Positions 6,933 to 14,509 of a DNA stretch of 27,344 nt are shown here, one piece after another (the first letter of the stretch is position 1; each line of letters starts with the position of its first letter). The stretch is from CAZEGI01 sp964512105. Lineage in GTDB: Archaea; Altiarchaeota; Altiarchaeia; IMC4; CAZEGI01. The notes beneath the pieces are model-generated. The model made no database searches, was not told the origin of the DNA, and saw nothing but the letters and a program-made list of their open reading frames with translations. Both the position numbers and the translations under genes were made by a program. Location of the stretch: positions 1 through 27,344 of the forward strand of contig CAZEGI010000015.1 of NCBI GenBank assembly GCA_964512105.1, given 5' to 3'.

Positions 6933-7979
6933 TCAATCGCCATTCTGCCCCTGGATAGATTCTAAAAAGCTTTCTTTTGTAGGTATTTTCCAGGAAGTAA
7001 CAATGCCGTTGCTTGCCACCATCAGGAGTTCCATGCCCGCTACTTCTGAAAGGTTGAGGGAAAACTCCACATCCGTAACGCCTGGGGTGAGATATGACGT
7101 AACCCCTCTTTTGGCAGGGTCGTATAGCTTGATGCTGCTTAGTGTCCGTGGTTCGTGAATTCCGAGTGTTATTTCATCGCCCTGAATTCCACAGAGTCCT
7201 ACAGAAGGTAGCTCAAAAAACTGTCCAGACTCACGTCTCAGATTTTCGCTGGCGTCTTCTTCATGGGTTGGATACATGTTACCATTAACCACAAGAAACA
7301 AATGCATGGTGTTTGTATCGTGCGCATATTCGAGGATGAAGATGGGTAGGTCGCCCATGGAGGACTGTATATCGGTCGGGCTTGGACCAACGGGGGTTTG
7401 ATTCATATGGAAATGCAACATTCCCTGATAATCCGGTGGAAGCTCAACTTCTCCGCCTGCTCTATTTTGCAGAACGTATGTGGTGAATATAATGCGGAAA
7501 TCGTCAAGGTCTTCGGGTAATGTGTCACCAATACCATGATTTCTCCACTCCACAAGCCGGTATCTGAGATAATCGTACATCGAACTGGTCTCCATGGCAC
7601 TGGCTTGTTTGTCTGCAATCATCTCTTCGACGTCTCCTATGAGTTGGGGAACGCCTGACGTGTCACGATTTCTGACTAACGCATCAAACGCCTCAGAAAT
7701 CTCATCGCGTATCTGGATTCTCTCGAGATAATAACCATCCTCATTCTTTCTTATCCAGTATGTCGCTTCGGTGCTCGGGCTTTTTGCATCCTCGAGCATT
7801 AGTGTTTCAAGGTTTGCGGTTCTTGTGGCGTTGCCTTCAACAACTCGGCAACCGTTGGTGATACCTGCAACCAGAAATCCGTAGACCTCCCGAAGGTCAA
7901 CTGTTCTTGTCTCGTTCTCTGGAAGTTTCTCCCTCAGAGCAGGCAGGCGGTGTAAAACCTTTTTCGTTACAGCCATCAT
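6933..7979 (-). CDS. Uncharacterised protein with JAMM/MPN-like metalloprotease motif
   Basis: No full-length family recognised (348 residues). A JAMM-type zinc site is visible: E31 in REVYGFLVAGI resembles the catalytic-glutamate strand of JAB/MPN proteases, and H189-F-H191 followed by S200-P-T-D203 (HFHMNQTPVGPSPTDI) reproduces HxH-x(7-8)-S-x2-D. A hydrophobic strand (LPIFILEYA) and a hairpin (MHLFLVVNGNMY) follow, as in archaeal JAMM proteins. Unusual is the roughly 155-residue separation of E31 from the histidines, with a mostly helical, acidic stretch at about 90-170, and a C-terminal beta-rich extension from about 240. No signal peptide or membrane segment. It starts 28 bases after trpA, and AATTTTTA at 8001-8008 could be its own TATA box. 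Peptidase or deubiquitinase-like activity is inferred from the motif only. The alternative start is the second ATG, at 7976. Confidence 0.72.
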   Translation of the reverse strand: MMAVTKKVLHRLPALREKLPENETRTVDLREVYGFLVAGITNGCRVVEGNATRTANLETLMLEDAKSPSTEATYWIRKNEDGYYLERIQIRDEISEAFDALVRNRDTSGVPQLIGDVEEMIADKQASAMETSSMYDYLRYRLVEWRNHGIGDTLPEDLDDFRIIFTTYVLQNRAGGEVELPPDYQGMLHFHMNQTPVGPSPTDIQSSMGDLPIFILEYAHDTNTMHLFLVVNGNMYPTHEEDASENLRRESGQFFELPSVGLCGIQGDEITLGIHEPRTLSSIKLYDPAKRGVTSYLTPGVTDVEFSLNLSEVAGMELLMVASNGIVTSWKIPTKESFLESIQGQNGD

Positions 7980-8007
7980 TAACTCTACGGTATCGGCAGA
8001 TAAAAAT

Positions 8008-8814
8008 TTAGCTCACAAGTGCACTTTTCAGCGCTCTTGCAAATTTTTCCAGCTCTGGGGTTGTTTTTTTCCGGTTGTTCAGATTCTTCTCGATGATTTT
8101 TACGAATGCGCTTCCTACAATGACGCCGTCCGCACCGGCGCCCAGAACTTCGCGCACGTGCTCCGGTTTGGAAATCCCGAAACCGACTGCAAGTGGAACT
8201 TTTTTTGATGTTCTTTTTATTTTTTTCAGCAAGGGTTTTATGCTGCTCGATAATTTTTCTCTTGCTCCTGTCACGCCGAGCAACGAGACAACGTAAATGA
8301 AGCCACGGGACTTTTTTGATATTTTTTTTAGTCTGTCGGATGTTGTGGTTGGAGCGACCAGGAAGATTAGATGAATATTATTTTTTCTGCATGCCTCGTG
8401 CAAATTCTCTGATTCTTCTGGCGGTAAATCTGAGACGATTAAACCGTCAATACCTGTGTCAGCACAATCCCTTGCGAATTTTTCCAACCCTCTTTGAAGA
8501 ACCAGATTGTAGTAGGTCATGCAGATTTTAGGAATTCCGGATTTTTCATCCAGTTTTTTCACAAGCGAGAAGTATTTGTCGGTGTTCATCCCGTTTTCAA
8601 GGGAGCGCTGGCTTGCCTTCTGGATTGTCGGGCCGTCTGCGATGGGGTCTGAAAACGGAAGTCCCAACTCAAGCAAATCAACGCCGCCTTTTATGAGCGC
8701 GTCAACTACTTTGGGGGTGTCCCTGATGGAAGGATCGCCTGCAGTAACGAAAGCTATGAGTGCACCTTGATTCTTCTTTTCCAGTTCCCTGAATTTTTTG
8801 TCTATTCGGTTCAT
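8008..8814 (-). CDS. trpA: Tryptophan synthase alpha subunit
   Basis: Cleaves indole-3-glycerol phosphate to indole and glyceraldehyde 3-phosphate, passing indole to TrpB. A TIM barrel of 268 residues, matching the family. Catalytic E49 and D60 lie in ELGLPFSDPIADGP at the same numbering as the Salmonella enzyme. The phosphate-binding parts are seen in VGFGISKPEHV and GADGVIVGSAFV. The ATG overlaps the trpB stop by 4 bases. It is the last biosynthetic gene of the trp operon. The JAMM-like gene follows after 28 bases. Confidence 0.97.
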   Translation of the reverse strand: MNRIDKKFRELEKKNQGALIAFVTAGDPSIRDTPKVVDALIKGGVDLLELGLPFSDPIADGPTIQKASQRSLENGMNTDKYFSLVKKLDEKSGIPKICMTYYNLVLQRGLEKFARDCADTGIDGLIVSDLPPEESENLHEACRKNNIHLIFLVAPTTTSDRLKKISKKSRGFIYVVSLLGVTGAREKLSSSIKPLLKKIKRTSKKVPLAVGFGISKPEHVREVLGAGADGVIVGSAFVKIIEKNLNNRKKTTPELEKFARALKSALVS

Positions 8815-10001
8815 AGTTTTACACCTAAAGCATCCGCGATAACATGAACGTCCTTATCTCCTCTGCCAGAAACTGTTATTACCAATGTCTGCTTTTTGCC
8901 CATTTTTTTGGCAACGTTTATTGCGTGATAAACCGCATGTGCGGATTCGAGTGCCGGCAGAATCCCCTCGGTTTCGCACAGGATTTTCATTCCCTTTAGC
9001 GCTTCGTCGTCCGTTGCGGACGTTACATGCACCCTGCCACTCCCGACCAAATGGCTGAGTTCCGGACCAACGCCAGGGTAATCCAACCCCGCCGAGATAC
9101 TATAAGATTGTTTGATCTGACCGTACTTGTCTTGCAAGAGTTTTGAATAGCTTCCGTGAAGAACGCCATTCGTTCCGGCACAGAGCGTTGCGCCGTGCTG
9201 CCCCGTCTTTATTCCTTTTCCGCCTGCCTCTACGCCTATGAGTTTTGTTTTGGTATCAATAAGATCATAGAAGGAACCGATTGCGTTGCTCCCGCCACCG
9301 ACGCATGCAACTATTGCGTCGGGAAGTTTTCCCTCTTTCTCGAGCATTTGTTTTTTTATTTCTTTTCCGATCACGCGCTGGAATTCACGCACAATCATTG
9401 GGTAAGGATGCGGACCCACAACGCTTCCGATGAGGTAATGCGTTGTTTTGACGTTTGATAACCAGTCGCGCATGGCTTCGTTAATAGCGTCCTTCAGGGT
9501 TTGCGAGCCACTTTTTACGGGAATTACGTGCGTGTTCATGAGCTCCATTCTGAACACATTCAGCTTCTGTCTTTCAACATCTTCAGCACCCATGTAAACC
9601 TCGCATTTCAAGCCAAACACGGAAGCCGCAATTGCGGTCGCGACTCCGTGCTGTCCGGCTCCTGTTTCAGCAATCAGCCGGGTTTTGCCCATTTTTTTCG
9701 CAAGAAGCGCCTGACCGAGAGTGTTATTCAGCTTGTGGGCACCGCCGTGCACGAGGTCCTCACGTTTCAGATAAATCTTTGCGCCGCCGATTTTTTCTGT
9801 GAGATTTTTCGCATAGTACAAGGGGGTCGGACGACCCGCAAACTCCCGTAGATAGTAATCCAGCTCGTCATGAAATTTTTTATCTTTCGTGAATTTGTCA
9901 AAATTCTTCTCAAGTTCCTCGAGCGCGGGTATTAAGACTTCGGGTGCGAACTTTCCCCCATAAATTCCGAACTTTCCGTATCTGTCAGGCAGATTTTGCA
10001 T
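8811..10001 (-). CDS. trpB: Tryptophan synthase beta subunit
   Basis: PLP enzyme condensing indole with serine. The 396-residue protein is of the TrpB1 type that pairs with TrpA, shown by its N-terminus (RYGKFGIYGGKFAPEVLIPA) and by the adjacent trpA gene. The PLP lysine is K90 in GGAHKLNNTLGQA. The phosphate-binding CVGGGSNAIG and the GLDYPGVGPELSHL segment are intact. The start overlaps the end of trpF by 17 bases, longer than the 4-base overlaps elsewhere in the operon. GAGGTT lies about 11 bases before the ATG. Confidence 0.97.
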   Translation of the reverse strand: MQNLPDRYGKFGIYGGKFAPEVLIPALEELEKNFDKFTKDKKFHDELDYYLREFAGRPTPLYYAKNLTEKIGGAKIYLKREDLVHGGAHKLNNTLGQALLAKKMGKTRLIAETGAGQHGVATAIAASVFGLKCEVYMGAEDVERQKLNVFRMELMNTHVIPVKSGSQTLKDAINEAMRDWLSNVKTTHYLIGSVVGPHPYPMIVREFQRVIGKEIKKQMLEKEGKLPDAIVACVGGGSNAIGSFYDLIDTKTKLIGVEAGGKGIKTGQHGATLCAGTNGVLHGSYSKLLQDKYGQIKQSYSISAGLDYPGVGPELSHLVGSGRVHVTSATDDEALKGMKILCETEGILPALESAHAVYHAINVAKKMGKKQTLVITVSGRGDKDVHVIADALGVKL

Positions 10002-10611
10002 TTTTTATGAACCTCGCTACTTTTTCCTTGTCCTTTATTCCCGGAGTTTTCTCAACGCCGGACGCGACATCCACCATGTATGGTTTTACTTTTTTTATCG
10101 CATCTGCGACGTTTTCCAGATTTAAGCCACCGGCAAGAATCACGGGTTTTTTTGTTTTCTTCACCGTTTCTGAACTTATTGACCAATCATGGGTTTTTCC
10201 TGTACCACCGAATTCTCCTTGAACCCTGGTGTCCAACAGAAACATGTCGACAAGATTCTCGTATTTCTTTATTTTTTCAAAACATTTTTCATCGACTGCG
10301 ATTTGCTTCACTACGCGTAGTTTGGTTTTCTCTTTTATTTTTTTTAATAATTTGGGTGTAACATCGTTATGAACCTGCAACACGGTTGCTCCTGTTTTTT
10401 GTATTTTGATTGCGTCCTCGAGATTTTTTGGTGTTGAAACTACGAATTTTAGTAAGGACGTGGGAACATGACTGAATATTTTTTTTGCTTTTTCTAAATC
10501 AACGAATCTTTTCGATTCCGGAACGTTTACGATACCTATTGCATCCGCACCTGCATTTACTGCAAACTCTGCATCTTCCGTTCTTGTTATGCCACATATT
10601 TTTACCTTCAT
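9985..10611 (-). CDS. trpF: Phosphoribosylanthranilate isomerase
   Basis: Amadori rearrangement of phosphoribosylanthranilate to CdRP. A 208-residue TIM barrel. The general-base cysteine is C6 in KVKICGITR, and the general-acid aspartate lies in FLLDTRVQGEFGGTGKTHDW. The phosphate-binding ILAGGLNLENV and DVASGVEKTPGIKD motifs are present. Its ATG overlaps the trpC stop by 4 bases. The gene is rich in AAA/TTT codons, like its trp neighbours. Confidence 0.96.
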   Translation of the reverse strand: MKVKICGITRTEDAEFAVNAGADAIGIVNVPESKRFVDLEKAKKIFSHVPTSLLKFVVSTPKNLEDAIKIQKTGATVLQVHNDVTPKLLKKIKEKTKLRVVKQIAVDEKCFEKIKKYENLVDMFLLDTRVQGEFGGTGKTHDWSISSETVKKTKKPVILAGGLNLENVADAIKKVKPYMVDVASGVEKTPGIKDKEKVARFIKNAKSA

Positions 10612-11342
10612 TTTTCTGTCAACCCTCGAACTTTGTCCTCGATGCTCTCTGCTTCCATCAGGCTTGTTCCTATCAGTGCGGCGTGCGCTCCGGCATCGAT
10701 CATTTTCTTCACGTCCTGTTTGTTTTTTATACCGCTTTCAGTTACGATAATTTTGTCCTTTGGAATTTTTTTTGCAAGTTTTTCTGTGGTGTTTAAATCG
10801 ACCTTCAAAGTTTTCAGGTCGCGGTTGTTTATTCCTATTAATTCTGCACCGGATTCGAGAGCGGCTTTTAGATCATGCTCATCATGAACTTCGATCAGGA
10901 CTTCCAAGCCAAGTTTTTTCGCAAGTTCTGTAAAATGTTTTGTTCTCCCGTTTAGGATTTTTGCTATGAGTAGAATAGCATCTGCACCATAAGCAAACGA
11001 TTCATACAGCTGGAACTCACTGACAATGAAATCCTTTCTGAAGACAGGAATTTTCACATTTCTCTTTACTTTTTTCAGGTCCTCTAGCGAACCATCGAAG
11101 TTGTTCTTGTCCGTAAGAACAGAAATTGCACACGCCCCACCATTTTCCATTTGCCTTGTTGCTTCCAAGATATTCAGTTCCACAAATCTCCCAGAAGACG
11201 GGCTTTTCCTCTTGAATTCGGCAATTACTGGTATTTTGCCTTTGGCGATTGTTTTTTGAATGCCGTCTATCAGGCTTCTTCTCTCTTCCAGCATTTCAAT
11301 TTCCTTGAATTTTTCCTTAATAACGTTGTCAAGAAAGCTCAT
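10608..11342 (-). CDS. trpC: Indole-3-glycerol phosphate synthase
   Basis: Cyclises CdRP to indole-3-glycerol phosphate. Active-site blocks are AEFKRKSPSSG (residues 41-51), FRKDFIVSEFQLYES, AELIGINNRDL and VTESGI. The domain is separate from TrpF, the usual archaeal state. I start at the ATG at 11342, which overlaps the trpD stop as ATGA; an in-frame TTG two codons upstream would add Met-Gln but breaks the 4-base pattern shared with the other trp genes. The resulting 244 residues fit the family. Confidence 0.95.
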   Translation of the reverse strand: MSFLDNVIKEKFKEIEMLEERRSLIDGIQKTIAKGKIPVIAEFKRKSPSSGRFVELNILEATRQMENGGACAISVLTDKNNFDGSLEDLKKVKRNVKIPVFRKDFIVSEFQLYESFAYGADAILLIAKILNGRTKHFTELAKKLGLEVLIEVHDEHDLKAALESGAELIGINNRDLKTLKVDLNTTEKLAKKIPKDKIIVTESGIKNKQDVKKMIDAGAHAALIGTSLMEAESIEDKVRGLTEK

Positions 11343-12346
11343 TTGCAAAACCCCACGAATTCCTCGAGTTTTTTGTATGCGGCACCGCTATCAATCGCGT
11401 TCTTTGATATTTCAAGTCCTTCCTTTAAATCCTTGGCCTTTCCGCCGACCACCAGACCGGCTGCGGCGTTCAGCAGAACAACGTCGCGCTTTGGTCCTTT
11501 ATCCTTTCCACTCAGGACGTTTTTCGTTATTTCTGCGTTTTCCGCCGGCGTTCCGCCGCGCAGGTCTTCAACGGCCGCTTTCTTAAAACCGAAATCCTCG
11601 GGTTTTATTCTGTAGGTTTCGATCTTTCCGTTTTTCAGTTCCGAGATTTTCGTCTCGCCGGGGGTTGAGATTTCGTCAAGTTGCGGAAATCCGTGAACAA
11701 CCATCGCATGCCTGCATCCGAGCAACCCGAGAACGCTCGCGATTTTTTCCGTGAGATTCCCGTCATAAACGCCGACCACCTGCGCGTTCGCACCCGCAGG
11801 ATTTGTAAGCGGCCCGAGAATGTTGAAAACGGTTCTTACGCCAAGTGCCTTCCTTGTCGGCATCACGTGTTTCATTGCGGAATGGTGCGCGGGGGCAAAC
11901 ATGAAACCTATGCCAACTTTTTCTATACTTTCCTGGATTTTTTCGGGCGGTAGGTTGATATTTGCTCCTAAAGACTCAAGAACATCCGCACTTCCGCATC
12001 CAGACGTTATAGAACGGTTGCCGTGCTTTGCGACTGGTACCTGTGTCGCCACGACAAACATCGCTGTTGTCGAGATGTTGAACGTTCCCGACGCATCGCC
12101 GCCTGTGCCGCACATATCGACGAGGACACCATCAACCTTTGGTTTGATTTTTGTTGAGAATTCCCGCATCACCTTTGCAAACGCTGCAATCTCTTCGGGG
12201 GTTTCGCCCTTTATTTTCAGGGCAACCAGAAAACCCGCAATCTGCGCCTCGCTTGCACTGCCAGACATTATAAACTTCATCGCGGATTCCGCTTCTTCGG
12301 TGGTTAAGTTTTTTCCGTCAATCAGCTTTTGTAGATATTCTTTCAT
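11339..12346 (-). CDS. trpD: Anthranilate phosphoribosyltransferase
   Basis: Transfers phosphoribosyl from PRPP to anthranilate. Its 335 residues carry the helical N-terminal domain, the PRPP-binding CGTGGDASGTFNIST (79-93), KHGNRSITSGCGSADVLE (107-124), and the FMFAPAHHSAMKHVMPTRKALGVRTVFN block (about 150-178, given by its key HH and R residues). GPLTNPA follows. It stands alone rather than fused to TrpG. Its ATG overlaps the trpG stop by 4 bases. Confidence 0.97.
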   Translation of the reverse strand: MKEYLQKLIDGKNLTTEEAESAMKFIMSGSASEAQIAGFLVALKIKGETPEEIAAFAKVMREFSTKIKPKVDGVLVDMCGTGGDASGTFNISTTAMFVVATQVPVAKHGNRSITSGCGSADVLESLGANINLPPEKIQESIEKVGIGFMFAPAHHSAMKHVMPTRKALGVRTVFNILGPLTNPAGANAQVVGVYDGNLTEKIASVLGLLGCRHAMVVHGFPQLDEISTPGETKISELKNGKIETYRIKPEDFGFKKAAVEDLRGGTPAENAEITKNVLSGKDKGPKRDVVLLNAAAGLVVGGKAKDLKEGLEISKNAIDSGAAYKKLEEFVGFCK

Positions 12347-12927
12347 TTTTCAATTTCCAAAAAATTTTTTATTATCTGGATTCCGTTTTTTGTGAGGATC
12401 GATTCTGGATGGAACTGCACGCCGTAAATCGGGAACTCTTTATGTTTCAGCGCCATGATTTCGTGGTCGTCAATGCTCTCTGCGAGTGTTTCCAAACAGT
12501 CCGGCGTGTTCTCAGAATCAACCACGAGAGAATGGTAGCGTGTCGCCTCGAACGGATTTTTCATTTTTTTGAAAAGCGGATTGTTATTATGCAAAATCAA
12601 ACTTGTTTTTCCGTGCCTTAGCATGCTCGCGTTTCTTATTCTGCCACCAAACACATATCCCACACACTGGTGTCCAAGGCACACGCCGAGAATCGGGATT
12701 TTGCCTCCGAATTTCTTTATTACTTCGTTCGAAACGCCCGCATTCTCGGGACGCTTTGGGCCTGGTGAAATTATTATGTGTGATATATTTTTTTCTTTTA
12801 TGCATTTCCCTATGGTTTTGATATCTACTGTGTTCTGGAAAACGATTGGCTCTTCACCCAGGATTCCGACATACTGCACCAGGTTGTAAACGAATGAATC
12901 TATGTTGTCGATTACTAAAGTTGTCAT
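12343..12927 (-). CDS. trpG: Anthranilate synthase component II (glutamine amidotransferase)
   Basis: Provides ammonia from glutamine to TrpE. A class I glutamine amidotransferase of 194 residues with nucleophile C83 (GVCLGHQC) and H173/E175 (QFHPES). The oxyanion region ISPGPKRP (53-60) is present. I start at the ATG at 12927 (MTTLVIDNIDSF), the conserved family N-terminus, with GGGGGTG five bases before it. The frame stays open upstream to 13026, but that stretch belongs to the hairpin-bearing junction and is not TrpG-like. The ATG overlaps the stop of a 27-codon ORF by ATGA. Confidence 0.96.
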   Translation of the reverse strand: MTTLVIDNIDSFVYNLVQYVGILGEEPIVFQNTVDIKTIGKCIKEKNISHIIISPGPKRPENAGVSNEVIKKFGGKIPILGVCLGHQCVGYVFGGRIRNASMLRHGKTSLILHNNNPLFKKMKNPFEATRYHSLVVDSENTPDCLETLAESIDDHEIMALKHKEFPIYGVQFHPESILTKNGIQIIKNFLEIEK

Positions 12928-13007
12928 TTTTGCACCCCCAATGAGGCTATAGACCTCATACACCCACAACGAATTCTTTGGGGGTTTACAACCCCCAAGC
13001 AATGCAT
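12924..13007 (-). CDS. Possible 27-residue ORF bridging trpE and trpG
   Basis: Begins with ATG 2 bases after the trpE stop and ends in a TGA that overlaps the trpG ATG (ATGA). Its last residues, SLGVQK, repeat the TrpE C-terminus ALGVQK because the DNA there is duplicated. It has no tryptophan codon, so it is not a classical trp leader peptide. It may be translated to keep ribosomes coupled from trpE to trpG, or it may be a by-product of the duplication. There is no independent evidence of expression. Confidence 0.3.
   Translation of the reverse strand: MHCLGVVNPQRIRCGCMRSIASLGVQK
12978..12998 (-). promoter_or_regulatory. Intercistronic hairpin, possible switch on the trpG ribosome-binding site
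   Basis: On the transcript strand, TTGGGGGTT - GTA - AACCCCCAA forms a perfect 9-bp stem 12 bases after the trpE stop. The same TTGGGGGT recurs at 12934-12941, covering the trpG Shine-Dalgarno. The 3' arm can therefore pair with either its own 5' arm or the ribosome-binding site. No U-run follows, so a simple terminator is less likely. Confidence 0.5.
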
Positions 13008-13009
13008 TT

Positions 13010-14407
13010 TCATTTTTGCACCCCAAGCGCCCCCATCATGGCCCTGCCCTTGTTCATCGTCTCAAGGTACTCGCTTTCGGGGTTGGAATCCGCAACTATG
13101 CCTGCACCCACCTGAACATATGCTTTGTTTTTTTCGAATACTATTGTTCGTATAGCAATTGCAGTATCCATAACCCTGTTGAATGAGAAATAACCGACAG
13201 CACCAGCGTAGATCCCCCTTTTTGTGGGTTCCAGTTCTTCAATAATTTCCATCGCCCTGACCTTTGGCGCTCCGGAAACCGTTCCTGCAGGGAATATGCT
13301 TTTCAATGCATCAAACTCGTCAAGGTCGTTTTTAAGTTTTCCTGTGACTTCGGAGATGATGTGTTGGACATGAGAATACTTCTCAGCTGTCATGAACTTG
13401 TTCACTTTTACGGAACCGAATTCTGCAACCCTGCCGACATCGTTTCTTCCAAGGTCAACGAGCATCACATGCTCGGCGCGCTCCTTCTCGTCGCTTAACA
13501 TTTCCTGCTCGAGTTTTTTGTCCTCTGCCGGCGTTTTTCCACGCGGGCGCGTGCCTGCGATTGGATAGGTTGTGACAACACCGCGGTCCACGCGCACAAG
13601 CATCTCGGGACTTGAACCAACGACCTTTCTGTCACCGAAATCCAAGTAGTACATGTACGGTGAAGGGTTGATTTCCTTGAGTTTTTTGTAGACAAGAAAT
13701 TTATCCGCATTGAATTCCATATCGAACCTCTGCGACAAAACGACCTGAAAAATGTCGCCTGCGTAAATGTAATCCTTCGCTGTTTTAACGCTTTCCTCAA
13801 ATTCGTGCTTGGTCGTGTTTGATGAAAACCCATTGCCCGAAAAATCAATTTCTTGCTCTTTTTTATTTTCAATGGAATTTGAGATCTCCTTGAGTTTTTT
13901 TATCACTTCTCTTGCATCAACATCTGCAGGCGGCAAAAACTCGTTTGACAGAAGGTAATTCTTCCCGAGTTTGTGGTCGAAGATTATGTTGTTTTTTGTC
14001 ATGACGAACTCGCAGTCCGGCTCATTTAGATCGTCCCTGATTTTACCATCCAACTCCGTGAAATATCTCACGAGGTCGTATGAAAAATAGCCGACAACGC
14101 CCCCGAAAAATCTCGCCAATGAGGGAGTATTCAACATGAACTGCTGCATTATGGACCTTAGCACCGCGAGAGGTTCACTACCAGATACTTTTAGTTTTAG
14201 ATTATTATCATAAATCCTAAGGTCGATGTTTCCGTTTTTCATGACCAATTTGGCTACAGGGTTGAAACCGATAAACGAGAAGCGGGCGATTTTTTCTCCG
14301 CCCTCGCACGATTCCAGGAGGTACGTGTCCTTTCCTCTGAGCGATTCGTACACCTGCTCTGGTGTGTAACCGTTCAGTTCTATGTAAACCGGGGTTACGT
14401 CGATCAT
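13010..14407 (-). CDS. trpE: Anthranilate synthase component I
   Basis: Converts chorismate plus ammonia to anthranilate, with TrpG as partner. A 465-residue protein. The LLES motif (residues 30-33), part of the tryptophan feedback site, is intact, so allosteric inhibition is expected. The chorismate-binding core is seen in GDIFQVVLSQRFD, the ATYPIAGTRPRG-like segment (TTYPIAGTRPRGKTP), LVDLGRNDVGRV and PAGTVSGAPKVRAMEIIEELE (about 395-415). I start at the ATG at 14407 (MIDVTPVYIEL), where family similarity begins; the frame extends upstream to 14503 through AT-rich promoter sequence. It is the first gene of trpEGDCFBA. Confidence 0.96.
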   Translation of the reverse strand: MIDVTPVYIELNGYTPEQVYESLRGKDTYLLESCEGGEKIARFSFIGFNPVAKLVMKNGNIDLRIYDNNLKLKVSGSEPLAVLRSIMQQFMLNTPSLARFFGGVVGYFSYDLVRYFTELDGKIRDDLNEPDCEFVMTKNNIIFDHKLGKNYLLSNEFLPPADVDAREVIKKLKEISNSIENKKEQEIDFSGNGFSSNTTKHEFEESVKTAKDYIYAGDIFQVVLSQRFDMEFNADKFLVYKKLKEINPSPYMYYLDFGDRKVVGSSPEMLVRVDRGVVTTYPIAGTRPRGKTPAEDKKLEQEMLSDEKERAEHVMLVDLGRNDVGRVAEFGSVKVNKFMTAEKYSHVQHIISEVTGKLKNDLDEFDALKSIFPAGTVSGAPKVRAMEIIEELEPTKRGIYAGAVGYFSFNRVMDTAIAIRTIVFEKNKAYVQVGAGIVADSNPESEYLETMNKGRAMMGALGVQK

Positions 14408-14432
14408 TTGCTGTAGCAGAGTAATAGGTAAA

Positions 14433-14467
14433 ATGCATATAAAAATGCAATAATGTATAAAAATGGA
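14433..14467 (-). promoter_or_regulatory. trp operon promoter with inverted repeat over the TATA box
   Basis: Minus-strand TTTTTATATGC (14435-14445) is a TATA box whose predicted start, near 14414, lies 7 bases before the trpE ATG. It is embedded in TGCAT-N6-ATGCA (14434-14449), a perfect inverted repeat that could be an operator. A second similar TATA-like copy, about 20 bases further upstream (14453-14467), may be a tandem promoter. The binding factor is unknown; known archaeal TrpY boxes have a different core (TGTACA). Confidence 0.5.
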
Positions 14468-14509
14468 CATTAACATATCAAAATAAAGAACAGCAAAGCT
14501 CACGGATGC

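Larger units (their letters stand above)
12924..13024. repeat. Direct 15-mer repeats flanking a two-hairpin insertion
   Basis: TCATTTTTGCACCCC occurs at 12924-12938 and 13010-13024, 86 bases apart. Allowing one extra C, the match extends two further bases. One copy is the trpE end, the other the trpG ribosome-binding site and start. Between them lie a perfect 9-bp stem with a TAC loop (12978-12998) and a 6-bp stem with a 7-base loop (12941-12959). The other gene junctions from trpG to trpA all overlap, so this one looks like an overlapping ATGA junction that was duplicated or interrupted. Confidence 0.8.

Noticed and set aside
6921..6935. AT-rich perfect palindrome TGAATT-AAA-AATTCA at the end of the JAMM-like gene
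   Set aside because: Short and AT-only apart from the outer bases, and it overlaps a stop codon and the likely leuC TATA box; not distinctive enough to call an element.
12940..12998. Intrinsic terminator between trpE and trpG
   Set aside because: Neither hairpin is followed by a U-run on the transcript strand, and five essential trp genes lie downstream.
12928..13026. N-terminal extension of TrpG
   Set aside because: Homology begins at MTTLVIDN, a good ribosome-binding site precedes that ATG, and the extension crosses two hairpins and the trpE end.
14408..14503. N-terminal hydrophobic extension of TrpE that looks like a membrane segment
   Set aside because: It is translation of AT-rich promoter DNA; TrpE is cytosolic and the family start is at 14407.
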